In this document: piece after piece, positions 16,959-26,712 of the stretch
How the letters are laid out: every line of letters begins with the position of its first letter
Position numbering within the stretch: position 1 is the first letter of the stretch
NCBI RefSeq assembly: GCF_005877885.1
Contig: NZ_VCHY01000006.1
Coordinates: forward strand, 124,001-188,000
DNA from: Labilibacter sediminis
GTDB taxonomy: Bacteria; Bacteroidota; Bacteroidia; Bacteroidales; Marinilabiliaceae
Direction: 5' to 3'
DNA length: 64,000 nt
Translations under genes and position numbers: made by a program
The notes under the pieces: generated by a model
Seen by the model: only the letters and a program-made list of their open reading frames with translations
The model's database searches: none
Told to the model about the DNA's origin: nothing

Positions 16959-18410
16959 ATGACAGAACCTATAAAAGAGAAGGCAATTAAAGGTACATTA
17001 TGGAATGCTACAGGTAACTTGTCGGTTTATGGATTTGAATTTGTTATTGGTATAATCTTAGCGAGGCTCTTAACTCCGGAAGAATTTGGGTTGATTGGCG
17101 CAATAATGGTATTTATTGGATTATCGCAAATTTTTGTAAGGGGCGGGTTTAGTCAGGCTTTGATTAGAAAAAAAGAATGTACAGTTCAGGACTATTCAAC
17201 TGCTTTTATTTTTAATTTAATAACAGCTATTGTATTTTTTCTTATTCTGTATGTTACAGCAAAACCAATAAGTATATTTTTAAACAATCCGGATCTGGAA
17301 CCATTAGTACAAGTATTGGGAATTGGTTTGATAATTGGTTCTTTAAGCCTGGTGCAGAGTGCAGACTTATCCCGACAAATTAATTTTAAAGCGAAAAGTA
17401 AAATATTAATATTCTCATCTTTAATATCAGGTGTATCGGCGGTTGTGATGGCATTTTATGGTTTTGGAGTATGGAGTTTAGTGGGGAAAAACCTATTAAA
17501 ACACTTTACATCTACAATTCTTTACTGGTGTTATGGGAAATGGCATTTGGTTTTGTGTTTTAGTAATAAGTCATTTAAAGAGTTGTTTGGATTTGGGTAC
17601 AAGTTGTTATTAAGCGGATTAATAGACACTCTGTTTAAAAATGCAAATTACCTCATTATTGCTAAATTCTTATCCGCTCCGGATTTAGGTTTTTTTACCA
17701 GAGCTGAAATGTTTAGAAATTTAGCAAGTAATAATGTATCAAGTGTTATTACTGCAGTTGGGTATCCGGTAATGGCTAAATTTCAAGATGAAGCAGAACA
17801 ACTTAAGAATATATTTAGGCGTATTTTTACTTTATTATTTTTTGTAATTTCTATCCTAATGGTAGGTATCGCAGCATCCGCAGAGGCCATGATACTTTCT
17901 CTGGTTGGTGATCAGTGGGTAAAGTCAATATTTATGTTGCAATTACTCTCCATAGCTGGTGTTTTTATTCCATTGAATTCTCTTAGTGCTAATTTGCTAA
18001 ATGTAGTGGGGCGATCAGATATATATCTTCGATTACAGCTGGTATCTCAATTGCTGACAATACCAAATATTTTTTTAACAATATTTTGGGGAATAGATGC
18101 GCTTATTGTGGGAATCATAATAAAAGCAGCTTTGATGTATGTGGTTTTCTATAGTAAAGCTGTAAAAGTCCATAATTACAGTTTTAAGGAGCAGATTAAA
18201 GATATTAAACCGACACTTTTACTGTTAACAGTTCTATTTTGTTCTGTATTTTCTATATCTTATTTGGGGATTAATAATTATTATATAGTGTTTGGTTTAC
18301 AGGTTATTGTGGGGGTGTCTGTTGTTGTTGTTGCTTCTGAATTAATTAAGTTAAATGAATATATGCTACTTAAAAATATTGTTAAAGATAAGTTAGGGAT
18401 AGGCGCTTAA
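16959..18410 (+). CDS. Lipopolysaccharide/polysaccharide flippase, WzxC/TuaB-like MOP family
   Basis: A 483-residue protein from ATG 16959; an upstream TTG at 16893 would add 22 residues of little similarity. EKAIKGTLWNATGNLSVYGF followed by LARLLTPEEFGLIGAIMVF is the classic start of the WzxC/TuaB branch of exporters. FVRGGFSQALIRKK near residue 65 and NYLIIAKFLSAPDLGFFTRAE mid-protein fit the same branch. About 12 hydrophobic helices span the protein. It probably exports the repeat unit built by the wec-like genes that follow. A 318-base gap separates it from the ATP-grasp gene. Confidence 0.88.
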   Translation: MTEPIKEKAIKGTLWNATGNLSVYGFEFVIGIILARLLTPEEFGLIGAIMVFIGLSQIFVRGGFSQALIRKKECTVQDYSTAFIFNLITAIVFFLILYVTAKPISIFLNNPDLEPLVQVLGIGLIIGSLSLVQSADLSRQINFKAKSKILIFSSLISGVSAVVMAFYGFGVWSLVGKNLLKHFTSTILYWCYGKWHLVLCFSNKSFKELFGFGYKLLLSGLIDTLFKNANYLIIAKFLSAPDLGFFTRAEMFRNLASNNVSSVITAVGYPVMAKFQDEAEQLKNIFRRIFTLLFFVISILMVGIAASAEAMILSLVGDQWVKSIFMLQLLSIAGVFIPLNSLSANLLNVVGRSDIYLRLQLVSQLLTIPNIFLTIFWGIDALIVGIIIKAALMYVVFYSKAVKVHNYSFKEQIKDIKPTLLLLTVLFCSVFSISYLGINNYYIVFGLQVIVGVSVVVVASELIKLNEYMLLKNIVKDKLGIGA

Positions 18411-18728
18411 ATTATGCTACGATTAATCTTTAAAACTTATGCGATCTATTTAATTTTCAATATTTAATAAGGGAAAGTAAAGTTTTTTGGACATGTTAAT
18501 TTGAGAGATTCCTAGCAAATTTAAAGAAACTCGTCAATCCTTATCATGAGATGGTGCTTTAGGATTTCGGGTTTATTTTTAAAGTAGTGTAGATAATTTA
18601 TAAGTCATTGTATCTGCCAATTGAATATGTGCAAATGTACTATTGATGGCAGCAAAACCTAATTTAAAGGATTAGGTAGTAAATGTGTTAGTAAAGTAGA
18701 AGATTTGTAACAAAATAAACTTTTTGAA
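18411..18728. other. 318-base gap without a gene
   Basis: No coding frame is apparent. The only structure I see is a small hairpin, CCTAAT (18658-18663) pairing with ATTAGG (18671-18676). It may hold the leader of the ATP-grasp gene; no exact TAnnTTTG element was found. Confidence 0.4.
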
Positions 18729-19841
18729 ATGAAAAAAATTCTTGTTCTAGGATGCGGTAATGCTCAGACAGATTTTATTAAATTTTGTAGTAAAATGAAT
18801 TTAGAAGTGCATTCGTGTAGTTATAGAGAAGAAGGGCGCGGAATAGCTGTTTCAGATTATTTTGTAAAAATTGATATAATGGACAGTGACAGTATCAACA
18901 AATATGTTGTTAATAATAGCATAGACTTGGTTTATTCTACAGGTTCGGATATTGCCATGCCGGTAATTTCTAAGGTTAGTTATAAAAATCATTTACCACA
19001 TTTTGTGTCTGAAGAAACAGCCGTTGTTTGTAATGATAAAAGTTTATTGAGAGATAGAATTAAGAAGTTGGATGAATTTTCAGTTAAATTCAAGAAGGTT
19101 GGTAGTATAAACGAGTTGGAAGATTGGAACTTGTTTCCGGCAATTATAAAACCAGTAGATAGTCAGGGGCAACGGGGTGTATTTTTATGTGAAAATGAAA
19201 AACAGCTACAGGCAGCTTTTGAGAAGTCAGTTTTATACAGTAAAAAAAGAAAAGTAATTATTGAAGAATATATTGAAGGTTATGAGATTTCTGTAAATGT
19301 GTATGTGAAAGATGGTGAAGTGGTACTGTTTTTTGTTTCAGAAAGAAACAGTTTTTCAGAATATCCCGGAGGTATCATTAAGAACCATGTATATCCTCTG
19401 AAAAGAGAGGTGAAGATGCCCAAATTGAAGAAAATGATACAGCTTTTAACTAAAGAATTAAAGATTGAAAATGGACCTGCTTATTTTCAGATAAAAGTTG
19501 ATGGTTCAGGAAATCCTAAAGTAATAGAGGTTACTCCAAGGTTAGACGGTTGCCATATTTGGAGACTTATTCATGAAGTTTATGGATTAAACTTGTTTAA
19601 AATAACATTGGATCATTTGTTATATAACAAGTTTGAGTATTCCGTTTTTGCTAACCTTTCAGAAAAGCATAATGATCAAAGAGAATTGTTCTTTTTTACA
19701 TGCCCTCCAAATACAAAGTTGAACAGATCCAATTTTTCAGTAGATCCAAACGCGAAGTATCTTGAGTGGTATTATGAAGATGGAGAAACAGTTAGAGAAA
19801 TAAATGGATTTCAGGAAAAGATTGGTTATCAAATAGTTTAA
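18729..19841 (+). CDS. ATP-grasp ligase, candidate sugar-modifying enzyme
   Basis: A 370-residue ATP-grasp protein. The N-terminal Rossmann-like pre-ATP-grasp domain starts ILVLGCGNAQTDFIKFC. The ATP-binding core follows with FPAIIKPVDSQGQRGVFLC (about residues 137-155), IIEEYIEGYEISVNVYV (about 177-193), and the metal/phosphate region KVIEVTPRLDGCHIWRL (about 260-276). Such enzymes form carboxylate-amine (peptide-like) bonds with ATP. It lies between a flippase and the wecE-like aminotransferase, a place where enterobacteria have the acetyltransferase wecD nearby. My inference is that it may attach an amino acid or other carboxylate to the 4-amino sugar. A purK/carbamoyl-phosphate synthase-like role is the alternative. 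Confidence 0.8.
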   Translation: MKKILVLGCGNAQTDFIKFCSKMNLEVHSCSYREEGRGIAVSDYFVKIDIMDSDSINKYVVNNSIDLVYSTGSDIAMPVISKVSYKNHLPHFVSEETAVVCNDKSLLRDRIKKLDEFSVKFKKVGSINELEDWNLFPAIIKPVDSQGQRGVFLCENEKQLQAAFEKSVLYSKKRKVIIEEYIEGYEISVNVYVKDGEVVLFFVSERNSFSEYPGGIIKNHVYPLKREVKMPKLKKMIQLLTKELKIENGPAYFQIKVDGSGNPKVIEVTPRLDGCHIWRLIHEVYGLNLFKITLDHLLYNKFEYSVFANLSEKHNDQRELFFFTCPPNTKLNRSNFSVDPNAKYLEWYYEDGETVREINGFQEKIGYQIV

Positions 19842-19903
19842 GGGCTTTTGTCTGAACAATGAATTTTCAAATAGTCATGGAAGATTAATAAAATATCGAT
19901 ATT

Positions 19904-21022
19904 ATGATACCATTTAACAAACCTTACCTTACGGGAAAAGAAATGCATTACATGTATCAGGCTGTTTATTCTGGTAAAATATCAGGCAATGGCATCTATA
20001 CAAAAAAATGTCAGAGTTTCTTTGAAGAACGGTATAATTTCAAAAAAGCTTTATTAACCACTTCTTGTACAGATGCCCTTGAAATGGCTGCAATACTGGC
20101 AAATATTAGTCAGGGAGATGAAGTAATTATGCCATCATATACATTTGTATCAACGGCATTGGCTTTTGTTAGGCAGGGGGCTAAAATTATTTTTGTCGAC
20201 AGCAGAGATGATCATCCCGGTATTAATGAAGATATTATTGAGAATTATATTACGGAAAAGACAAAAGCAATTGTTCCTGTTCATTATGCTGGAGTAGCTT
20301 GTGATATGGATAAGATTATGGCAATAGCATTAAAACATAATCTATTGGTAATAGAGGATGCTGCTCAGGCCATTGAATCATTTTATAAAGGCAGGGCGTT
20401 GGGTAGTATCGGACATATGGCAACTTTTTCATTTCATGAAACAAAAAATATAAATTGTGGAGAAGGAGGCTTGCTTGCAATTAATGATGAAAATTTTATC
20501 AAACGATCTGAGTTAATTTGGGAAAAAGGAACTAATCGCGCAGAGTTTTTTAGAGGGGATGTGGATAAATATGGCTGGGTCGACATTGGTTCTTCATTTT
20601 TGCCTTCAGAAATAAATGCAGCATACCTCTGGGCACAATTAGAGAATATCAAGAAAATACAAAAGAGGAGGAATCACATATGGGAGCGATATTGTGCAGG
20701 GCTAAAAGAATGGGCTAACAAGAAGGGAGTCCGATTGCCGGTATTACCATATTATGCATCACAAAATGGGCATATGTTTTACATGGTGTGCGAATCGCTG
20801 AGCCAACGGGAAGTATTAATAAAAAAATTAAGGAGTAATGGTATTTTAGCTGTATTTCATTACTTAAGCTTGCATAAAAGTCCTTATTATAAAGATATTC
20901 ATGGAGACAGAGAATTACCTAATTCAGATTTTTATTCAGATGTTTTAGTTCGTCTTCCTTTGTTCTATGAGCTTGCAGATCAGGAAGTAGATGAGATTGT
21001 TAATATTATTAAAAGTATTTAA
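19904..21022 (+). CDS. wecE: dTDP-4-amino-4,6-dideoxygalactose transaminase-like (WecE/RffA)
   Basis: A 372-residue PLP-dependent DegT/DnrJ/EryC1/StrS aminotransferase. IPFNKPYLTGKEMHYMYQAV and SGKISGNGIYTKKCQSFFEE at the N-terminus, and LLTTSCTDALEMAA near residue 50, match the WecE branch closely. VIEDAAQAIESFYKGRALG near residue 150 carries the PLP-contacting Asp, and Lys181 in SFHETKNINCGEGG is the internal aldimine lysine. Known WecE makes dTDP-Fuc4N from dTDP-4-keto-6-deoxyglucose with glutamate. The dTDP-glucose genes rmlAB are not in the window. The GT56-like gene follows after 2 bases. Confidence 0.9.
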   Translation: MIPFNKPYLTGKEMHYMYQAVYSGKISGNGIYTKKCQSFFEERYNFKKALLTTSCTDALEMAAILANISQGDEVIMPSYTFVSTALAFVRQGAKIIFVDSRDDHPGINEDIIENYITEKTKAIVPVHYAGVACDMDKIMAIALKHNLLVIEDAAQAIESFYKGRALGSIGHMATFSFHETKNINCGEGGLLAINDENFIKRSELIWEKGTNRAEFFRGDVDKYGWVDIGSSFLPSEINAAYLWAQLENIKKIQKRRNHIWERYCAGLKEWANKKGVRLPVLPYYASQNGHMFYMVCESLSQREVLIKKLRSNGILAVFHYLSLHKSPYYKDIHGDRELPNSDFYSDVLVRLPLFYELADQEVDEIVNIIKSI

Positions 21023-21024
21023 AG

Positions 21025-22182
21025 ATGATATCATTTCTTCATATTGCTACCGACGAAAAGTTTATAAATGCTGCACATTATATTTTTGAGAAAGCTTTTC
21101 CTAAATCGAATAAGTTTGTAATACTTACTTCAAAGTATAATAAGAAATTGAAGCATGTAACCCCTACCGATAATATGAGTTTTATTGGTATGACTAAAAA
21201 GGGGTTACGAAAAGTTGTAAAACTAACCAATGATTACGATTGCATACTGTTGCATGGAATACATGCCATGAATAGTTATATCTTTTTGAAAGCAAAGGAT
21301 AAGAATAAATTTGTAGGCGTTTTCTGGGGTGCAGAGTTATATAAACGTCCTGTTTTTATGGGATACGACATATATGGAGATGATACGAGAAAGGTGTTGT
21401 CGCAAATTAATGGACAAAGTAAGCTGGAGTTAATAAAGCAGAAGATTAAAGCTTTAGTATATGGTAAAATAGATAATGTAATACCTGTAAAGAAAACAAT
21501 GGCACAGTTGAAATATTTTGCAAGTATTAATCCTGTAAGCTTTAATTATTTTGTTAATCGCAATGTAATTAATAAGGAATGTAAATTAATTCCTTTCACA
21601 TATTTTCCATTGGAATTTATTTTAAAGGATGTGGGAGGTGTTGAAATTTCGGGTAACAATATTTTGCTTGGGAATTCTGCTTCTGCTACCAATAATCACA
21701 TTGAGGCATTTGAGCTGTTAAACAAATTTAATTTAGAAGATAGAAAAGTAATTACTCCACTAAGCTATGGTAACGCAAAATATGCCGAGTTAATAGATAG
21801 GAAAGGAACGAATTGTTTAAATTCTAATTTTCAATCACTACGTGATTTCTTGTCGTTATCTGAATATAATAATATTAAAAAGAGTTGTGGAATTGTAATG
21901 ATGAACCATAAAAGGCCGGAAGGCGTGGGGAATCTTATAGCATCCTTGTATCTTGGCGCTAAAGTTTATTTAAATAAAAGTAATTTTGCATACACTTACT
22001 TTAAAGAATTAGGAATTATCCTATTCTCTATCGAAGAAGATTTTACACCTGAGAATATGGATGCTTTATCTAACCTTAAAGAATCCGAAATAGAGAATAA
22101 TAAAAGGGTTTTAGAGAAAAAATTTAGCGAGAAAGTAGTTGTTGAAAATTTACATGATTCTGTTATGAACTATTTCTCTTAA
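21025..22182 (+). CDS. wecF: GT56 family 4-amino-fucose transferase-like (WecF/RffT)
   Basis: A 385-residue protein whose landmarks follow the GT56 family: GVFWGAELYKRPVF near residue 98 (WGADLY in the known enzyme), a FTYFPLEF stretch near residue 190, ILLGNSASATNNHIEAFE near residue 212, VITPLSYGN near 242, and CGIVMMNHKRPEGVGNLIAS near 292. Known WecF transfers Fuc4NAc to lipid-linked ManNAcA-GlcNAc. It is immediately downstream of the wecE-like gene, which supports a 4-amino-4,6-dideoxygalactose donor. Whether the donor is N-acetylated or modified by the ATP-grasp upstream is not known. Confidence 0.82.
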   Translation: MISFLHIATDEKFINAAHYIFEKAFPKSNKFVILTSKYNKKLKHVTPTDNMSFIGMTKKGLRKVVKLTNDYDCILLHGIHAMNSYIFLKAKDKNKFVGVFWGAELYKRPVFMGYDIYGDDTRKVLSQINGQSKLELIKQKIKALVYGKIDNVIPVKKTMAQLKYFASINPVSFNYFVNRNVINKECKLIPFTYFPLEFILKDVGGVEISGNNILLGNSASATNNHIEAFELLNKFNLEDRKVITPLSYGNAKYAELIDRKGTNCLNSNFQSLRDFLSLSEYNNIKKSCGIVMMNHKRPEGVGNLIASLYLGAKVYLNKSNFAYTYFKELGIILFSIEEDFTPENMDALSNLKESEIENNKRVLEKKFSEKVVVENLHDSVMNYFS

Positions 22183-22773
22183 GTTAATCGCGCCAACTTA
22201 AAAGAACCAATTATTAGGGATGCACAAACAATACTATTTTTGTGAAGAAGGATGTGTTGATAGCGCTAGTAAAATATAGTTCTCACAGATATCAACACAA
22301 AGTGGAGTCCCTTAAAAGCCTTTATCTTTTTCACCATTTAAATTATGAATTAAAAATCCGGGAATGTCTTGTAAGATAGTAGGATTTTTAGTTTGAGTAT
22401 TTAATAAACAAGGCCTTAGTTTCCACTATTTACCATTAGTCCAAATAAATCATAATACTGATGTGAAAATAACTACGGTTAATCAAGTTTCAATTTTAAA
22501 GGGGGCTTTTTTCGTTACATTCGTTAGTGAGATTTTTACCAGCGTATTGATCATTTGTTATTTATCTGAATGGCCATGTTTTACATGGTGTAATAGGATT
22601 AAAAACAAGAATTGTCATTGGTTAAAAATTAGTTTAATTGTTCTGTTAGGCACTATAAATTGATAGTGGGACTGACGGAGCGAAGCATGCTTAAAAGTTA
22701 GTCTTTGTAATAAATAAGCAATAAAAAAATAACAATAGAACGTCAGGTTTCTTTGGAATAGGAGTAGAAAGAA
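22183..22773. other. 591-base gap: hairpins and shared short motif, no supported gene
   Basis: It contains a terminator-like hairpin (22351-22390), a small palindrome CCATGT-TTT-ACATGG region (22574-22588), and a 20-base motif at 22667-22686 that also occurs upstream of the flippase at 16959. A frame at 22463-22663 could encode 66 residues, but its composition and GTG start do not look coding. An exact TAnnTTTG element (TATTTTTG) occurs at 22235-22242 without a matching -33 element. Confidence 0.5.
22351..22390 (+). terminator. Terminator-like hairpin after the wecF-like gene
   Basis: TAAAAATCC (22351-22359) and GGATTTTTA (22382-22390) form a perfect 9-bp stem; the T-rich arm itself gives a weak U-tract. 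It lies about 170 bases beyond the wecF-like stop codon and would separate that transcript from the next flippase gene. Confidence 0.45.
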
Positions 22774-24252
22774 TTGAAAAACAAAAGCAATATTGCACAG
22801 GCATTATGGGTAGGTGTTGGTAGTTTTAGTGCATTTGGATTATCTATGATATCCGCAGCTATTTTGTCAAGATATTTCAGTAAAACAGAATATGGTACCT
22901 ATAAACAAGTTTTATATGTATACAATACCCTTTTAATCATATTTTCTGCAGGATTACCAAGAGTATTTAATTATTATTTACCAAGGTATAGTGTAGCCCA
23001 AGGGAAAGAAATAGTTAATAAAATCACAACGATTCTTTTTCTTACAGGTTTTTTGTTTTCTGTATTTCTTTTTCTTTTATCCGATTTAATAGCTCAAATA
23101 TTAAAAAATCCAGAATTAGCTATAGGATTAAAGTGGTTTTCGCCTGTTCCAATGTTACTATTGCCAACATTAGGTATTGAAAGGATTTTTGCATCTTATA
23201 GAAAGACAGTATATGTAGCTATATATAATACAGTTACTAGAGCATTAATGTTAGCATTTATTGTTGTTCCTGTAATTGTATATTCAAATAATTATTTAGT
23301 AGCTATTTACGGTTGGATAGCAGTTTCTGTAATAATATTGTTTATCGCGTTTTACTTTAAAAGCATCCCGTTTAAAGGCGTTAAACAGGAGAAATCGGGT
23401 TTGGCTTTAAAAGAAATTTTAAAGTATAGTTTACCCCTTGTTTCAGCAACAATTGCAGGTACCATATATCGATCAGCCAATCAGTTTTATATTAGCAGGT
23501 ATTTTGGATCTGAAGTGTTTGCTGAATTTAGTAATGGGTTTATAGAAATTCCCTTTGTGCAGATGGTAACAGGATCGGCAGGTGCTGTACTAATGCCATT
23601 ATTTTCCAAATTACTTAATGATAATTCAGAAATCGAAGTTGTCACAAACCTTTGGAGAAGAACTATTCAAAAATCAGCAATACTTATATATCCGTGTATT
23701 ATATTTTTTATGTATTACGCAGAAGAGATTGTAACGCTGATCTATTCAAAAACATATGCTGTTTCATATGTGTATTTTTCCATAGCTATGATATTAAACT
23801 TTTTTAATATCATCATTTTTGCACCATTGTTATTATCCCTTGGAGAATCAAAATTTTATGCAAGACTACATTATTTCTTAGCTATTAGCGTGTGGATTAC
23901 GCATTACATAGTCATCATGTTGTTTAAATCGCCGGTGGCTATTGCAATCAGTTTTGTTTCAATAGCTATACTCGGAATTGTTATTTCACTTGTTTATTCT
24001 GCTAAAAAATTAAAGGTTTCGTTTTTAAGCATGTTTCCAATTAACAGGATGTTACTCATTGCATTGCATTCTGTGTTATCGTTAGCGATAGTACAGTTTG
24101 TATTTCAATGGTTTAATTTAAATATGCACCCAATTATATTACTCTTCGTTGTATGTGTAGCATATACTGTAGTATTGTTCTCTTCAGCACGATGGTTTAA
24201 AATAAACTATATGGAAATCTTCAAGCCACTATTCAACAAAGCTGAGAAGTGA
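22774..24252 (+). CDS. Polysaccharide flippase, MOP superfamily
   Basis: A 492-residue, 12-14 helix membrane protein. SNIAQALWVGVGSFSAFGLS then LSRYFSKTEYGTYKQVLYV is the MOP N-terminal signature, and GTIYRSANQFYISRYFGSEV near residue 230 is the middle landmark. The start is TTG at 22774, supported by an AGGAG Shine-Dalgarno sequence at 22760-22764, 9 bases upstream, which is unusual here where most genes lack one. It opens a plus-strand run that extends with short gaps to 45531 and probably exports that region's repeat unit. Confidence 0.88.
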   Translation: MKNKSNIAQALWVGVGSFSAFGLSMISAAILSRYFSKTEYGTYKQVLYVYNTLLIIFSAGLPRVFNYYLPRYSVAQGKEIVNKITTILFLTGFLFSVFLFLLSDLIAQILKNPELAIGLKWFSPVPMLLLPTLGIERIFASYRKTVYVAIYNTVTRALMLAFIVVPVIVYSNNYLVAIYGWIAVSVIILFIAFYFKSIPFKGVKQEKSGLALKEILKYSLPLVSATIAGTIYRSANQFYISRYFGSEVFAEFSNGFIEIPFVQMVTGSAGAVLMPLFSKLLNDNSEIEVVTNLWRRTIQKSAILIYPCIIFFMYYAEEIVTLIYSKTYAVSYVYFSIAMILNFFNIIIFAPLLLSLGESKFYARLHYFLAISVWITHYIVIMLFKSPVAIAISFVSIAILGIVISLVYSAKKLKVSFLSMFPINRMLLIALHSVLSLAIVQFVFQWFNLNMHPIILLFVVCVAYTVVLFSSARWFKINYMEIFKPLFNKAEK

Positions 24253-24289
24253 TGACCAGATATATTTTTTCGCCAGTTTCATGTTTTAG

Positions 24290-25402
24290 ATGTTTATGAA
24301 AAAAAAGAAGATATTAATAGTTTCGGCTAGTTTTTACCCTTTAAACTCACCGCGTTCTTTCAGAACAACAGAATTGGCACAGGAATTATCAAAACAAGGT
24401 CATGATGTCGTGTTATATATCCCGTTTAAAGGTTATGATTATACTGAATTTGCAGAAAAGAAAGGCATTGATATCAGGGATCTTGGAGATTTGAGGTTTA
24501 AGAGTCTTAAGATAAAGGGTAAAGGAATTGAGCTTCTAATCAGAAGGTTGCTGCGAAGAAGTATTGGTTTATTGTTTGAGTTTCCGAATATAGAATATAT
24601 GTTTAAAGTGGCGAGTTGTCTTAAACTGGAAAGTGGATATGATTTACTTATTTCAATAGCCGTACCTCACCCTATTCATTGGGGGGTGGCAAGTGTTAGA
24701 AAAAAGCGTAATAATGTTGCAGATGTATGGGTTGCTGATTGTGGAGATCCGTATATGGGAGATACAACAGATTCTTTTAGAAAACCATTTTATTTTAAAT
24801 ATTTAGAGAAGTGGTTTTGTAAAAAAGCCGATAAAATTTCTGTTCCGTTTCAGGGAGCTGTTAAAGCATATTATAAAGAGTTTCATAATAAGATAGAGAT
24901 AATCCCGCAAGGATTTGATCTTTCTTATTTAGGAGAAATAAGTTATTCAAAAACGACTGATTATCCTGTTTTTGCATATGCAGGAGGCTTTATTCCGGGT
25001 AAACGTGATCCATATAAACTGTTGGACTTTTTATCAGAAAACTATAAGGACTTTAAGTTTATTGTTTATACTTCTCAGGCAAGTCTTTTGGCTTCTTATA
25101 AAGAAAAGCTAAAAGAAAAACTAGAGATAAGGGAATATATTCCCCGGGAAGAATTGTTGCAAGTGCTGTCGAAAATGGATTTTCTTGTAAATTTTGACAA
25201 CAACACCACAACTCAATTACCAAGTAAATTAATTGATTATTCAATAGCTGACCGACCGGTTTTAAATATAACATCCAATTTAAATACCAATACAATTCAC
25301 GAATTTATGGAGGGAAATTATTCAGGTAAAATGAACCTCCTCGGATCTGAGAATTATGATATACGTTTAGTTGCTAAGAAGTTTACCGAGCTTCATAAGT
25401 AA
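24290..25402 (+). CDS. Glycosyltransferase family 4-like
   Basis: A 370-residue GT-B protein. ILIVSASFYPLNSPRSFRTT at the N-terminus is the form seen in GT4 proteins of gliding and marine Bacteroidota. VADCGDPYMGDT lies near residue 150, EIIPQGFDLS near 200, FAYAGGFIPGKRDPYKLLD opens the donor half, and FLVNFDNNTTTQLPSKLIDY near 300 replaces the usual E-x7-E loop, as in related TPSKLFEY-type enzymes. ATG 24290 and ATG 24296 are both possible starts. It lies 37 bases after the flippase gene and 6 bases before the polymerase gene. Confidence 0.82.
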   Translation: MFMKKKKILIVSASFYPLNSPRSFRTTELAQELSKQGHDVVLYIPFKGYDYTEFAEKKGIDIRDLGDLRFKSLKIKGKGIELLIRRLLRRSIGLLFEFPNIEYMFKVASCLKLESGYDLLISIAVPHPIHWGVASVRKKRNNVADVWVADCGDPYMGDTTDSFRKPFYFKYLEKWFCKKADKISVPFQGAVKAYYKEFHNKIEIIPQGFDLSYLGEISYSKTTDYPVFAYAGGFIPGKRDPYKLLDFLSENYKDFKFIVYTSQASLLASYKEKLKEKLEIREYIPREELLQVLSKMDFLVNFDNNTTTQLPSKLIDYSIADRPVLNITSNLNTNTIHEFMEGNYSGKMNLLGSENYDIRLVAKKFTELHK

Positions 25403-25408
25403 AAGTGT

Positions 25409-26692
25409 ATGGAAGAGAAAGAGACAAATAAATTAGCCTACATATTTACCGAACGAGAGCAGGATGGATTGTATTCTTTTTTAGCGTTTTTTGTTTGGCC
25501 GTTTGGGGTATTGGTTTCTACCTTAAGTAATTGGAGAAAGCCATGGTCAAAAAATGTGTTTTGGTTATTCTGTGTTTTTTTTGGTCTTACTTTTATAATT
25601 GCAAGCGAAGGAGAGGCTGATTCAGACAGATATGCAAGGTTGTTCTTGTCTTACGCTAAATCCAATATGGATATCTCTGAACTAATGAATTCATTTTATG
25701 CTGAGGGAGGGAGTTTTGTGGATGTTGCTTCACCTTTAATAACCTATTTGGTTTCCAGATTTACAGATAAGCCGGCTGCTTTATTTGCGGTGTTTGGGAT
25801 GATTTTTGGCTATTTCTATTCACGTAATATTTGGTTTTTGCTGGGTAAGGTAAAAGGTAACCTAACAGCTATTAGCATCTTGTTTTTGTTTACGTTTGCC
25901 ATTATAAATCCTATTTGGAATATTAATGGCTTTAGGATGTGGACAGCAGCACAAATCTTTTTGTTTGGAACCTTACAATACCTGGTCAACGGTAAGAAAA
26001 GCGGTTTGGTTTGGTCATGTTGTTCTGTTTTGTTTCATTTTTCATTCTTATTCTCTCTGGGGATTTTAGTCATCTATATATTTCTGCAGAATAGAGTTAC
26101 CTTGTATTTTAGTTTATTTATAGCTACCTCTTTTATTAAAGAGATAGACCTGGTATGGATGAGAAGTTTATTAATGTTCTTACCAGATATTTTTCATACT
26201 AAAGTAGCTAATTATACAAGCGTTGGTTATGCAGAATCGTTGAATGAAATGCATCAGGCCATAAACTGGTATGTACCATTTTCTCAGGTTGCACTAAAGA
26301 TGGTAGTTTATGCTGGAGTTATTTATGTATTCACACGAGTCAGAGCATCTTTAAAAATGTTATCGGGGCTCGAAAATCTTTTTTGCTATGGAATGTTGCT
26401 TTATGCAGCATCTAATATATTTAGTTTTATCCCTTCCGGATATAGGTTTATACATATCTCCAATACTTTCATTATAAGCTTTTTATTTATTTTTATTAAT
26501 GTCTACAATAATTATAAAGGTATAGGTGTATTGAAAAAGATATCTGTACCAATGCTGGGATTTTATGCAGTAGTTGTAATGAGGATGGGGATGGATTATT
26601 ATGGCTTAATGACCGTGATGGGAAATCCAATTGTTGCCATTATTCAGAAAGTAGATGTGCCTTTAATAGACGTGGTTAAAGGTTTACTCTGA
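25409..26692 (+). CDS. EpsG-family polysaccharide polymerase
   Basis: A 427-residue polytopic protein with about ten hydrophobic helices. The region IASEGEADSDRYARLF near residue 66-81 and the IINPIWNINGFRMWTAAQ stretch near residue 165 (compare the NxxRQxxA region of EpsG) place it in the EpsG/Wzy-like polymerase family. SCCSVLFHFSFLF near residue 207 is the matching HxS-containing helix. It would polymerise repeat units after flipping. It is coupled to the GT4 gene before it by a 6-base gap and is the second polymerase candidate in the window. Confidence 0.82.
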   Translation: MEEKETNKLAYIFTEREQDGLYSFLAFFVWPFGVLVSTLSNWRKPWSKNVFWLFCVFFGLTFIIASEGEADSDRYARLFLSYAKSNMDISELMNSFYAEGGSFVDVASPLITYLVSRFTDKPAALFAVFGMIFGYFYSRNIWFLLGKVKGNLTAISILFLFTFAIINPIWNINGFRMWTAAQIFLFGTLQYLVNGKKSGLVWSCCSVLFHFSFLFSLGILVIYIFLQNRVTLYFSLFIATSFIKEIDLVWMRSLLMFLPDIFHTKVANYTSVGYAESLNEMHQAINWYVPFSQVALKMVVYAGVIYVFTRVRASLKMLSGLENLFCYGMLLYAASNIFSFIPSGYRFIHISNTFIISFLFIFINVYNNYKGIGVLKKISVPMLGFYAVVVMRMGMDYYGLMTVMGNPIVAIIQKVDVPLIDVVKGLL

Positions 26693-26712
26693 TTTTAATT
26701 ATTTACATTAGC

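Noticed and set aside
22463-22663. 66-codon plus-strand frame starting with GTG in the gap before the flippase
   Set aside because: No similarity to a family I know, Cys/Trp-rich AT-driven composition, no ribosome site, and it lies in a gap with remnant-like DNA.
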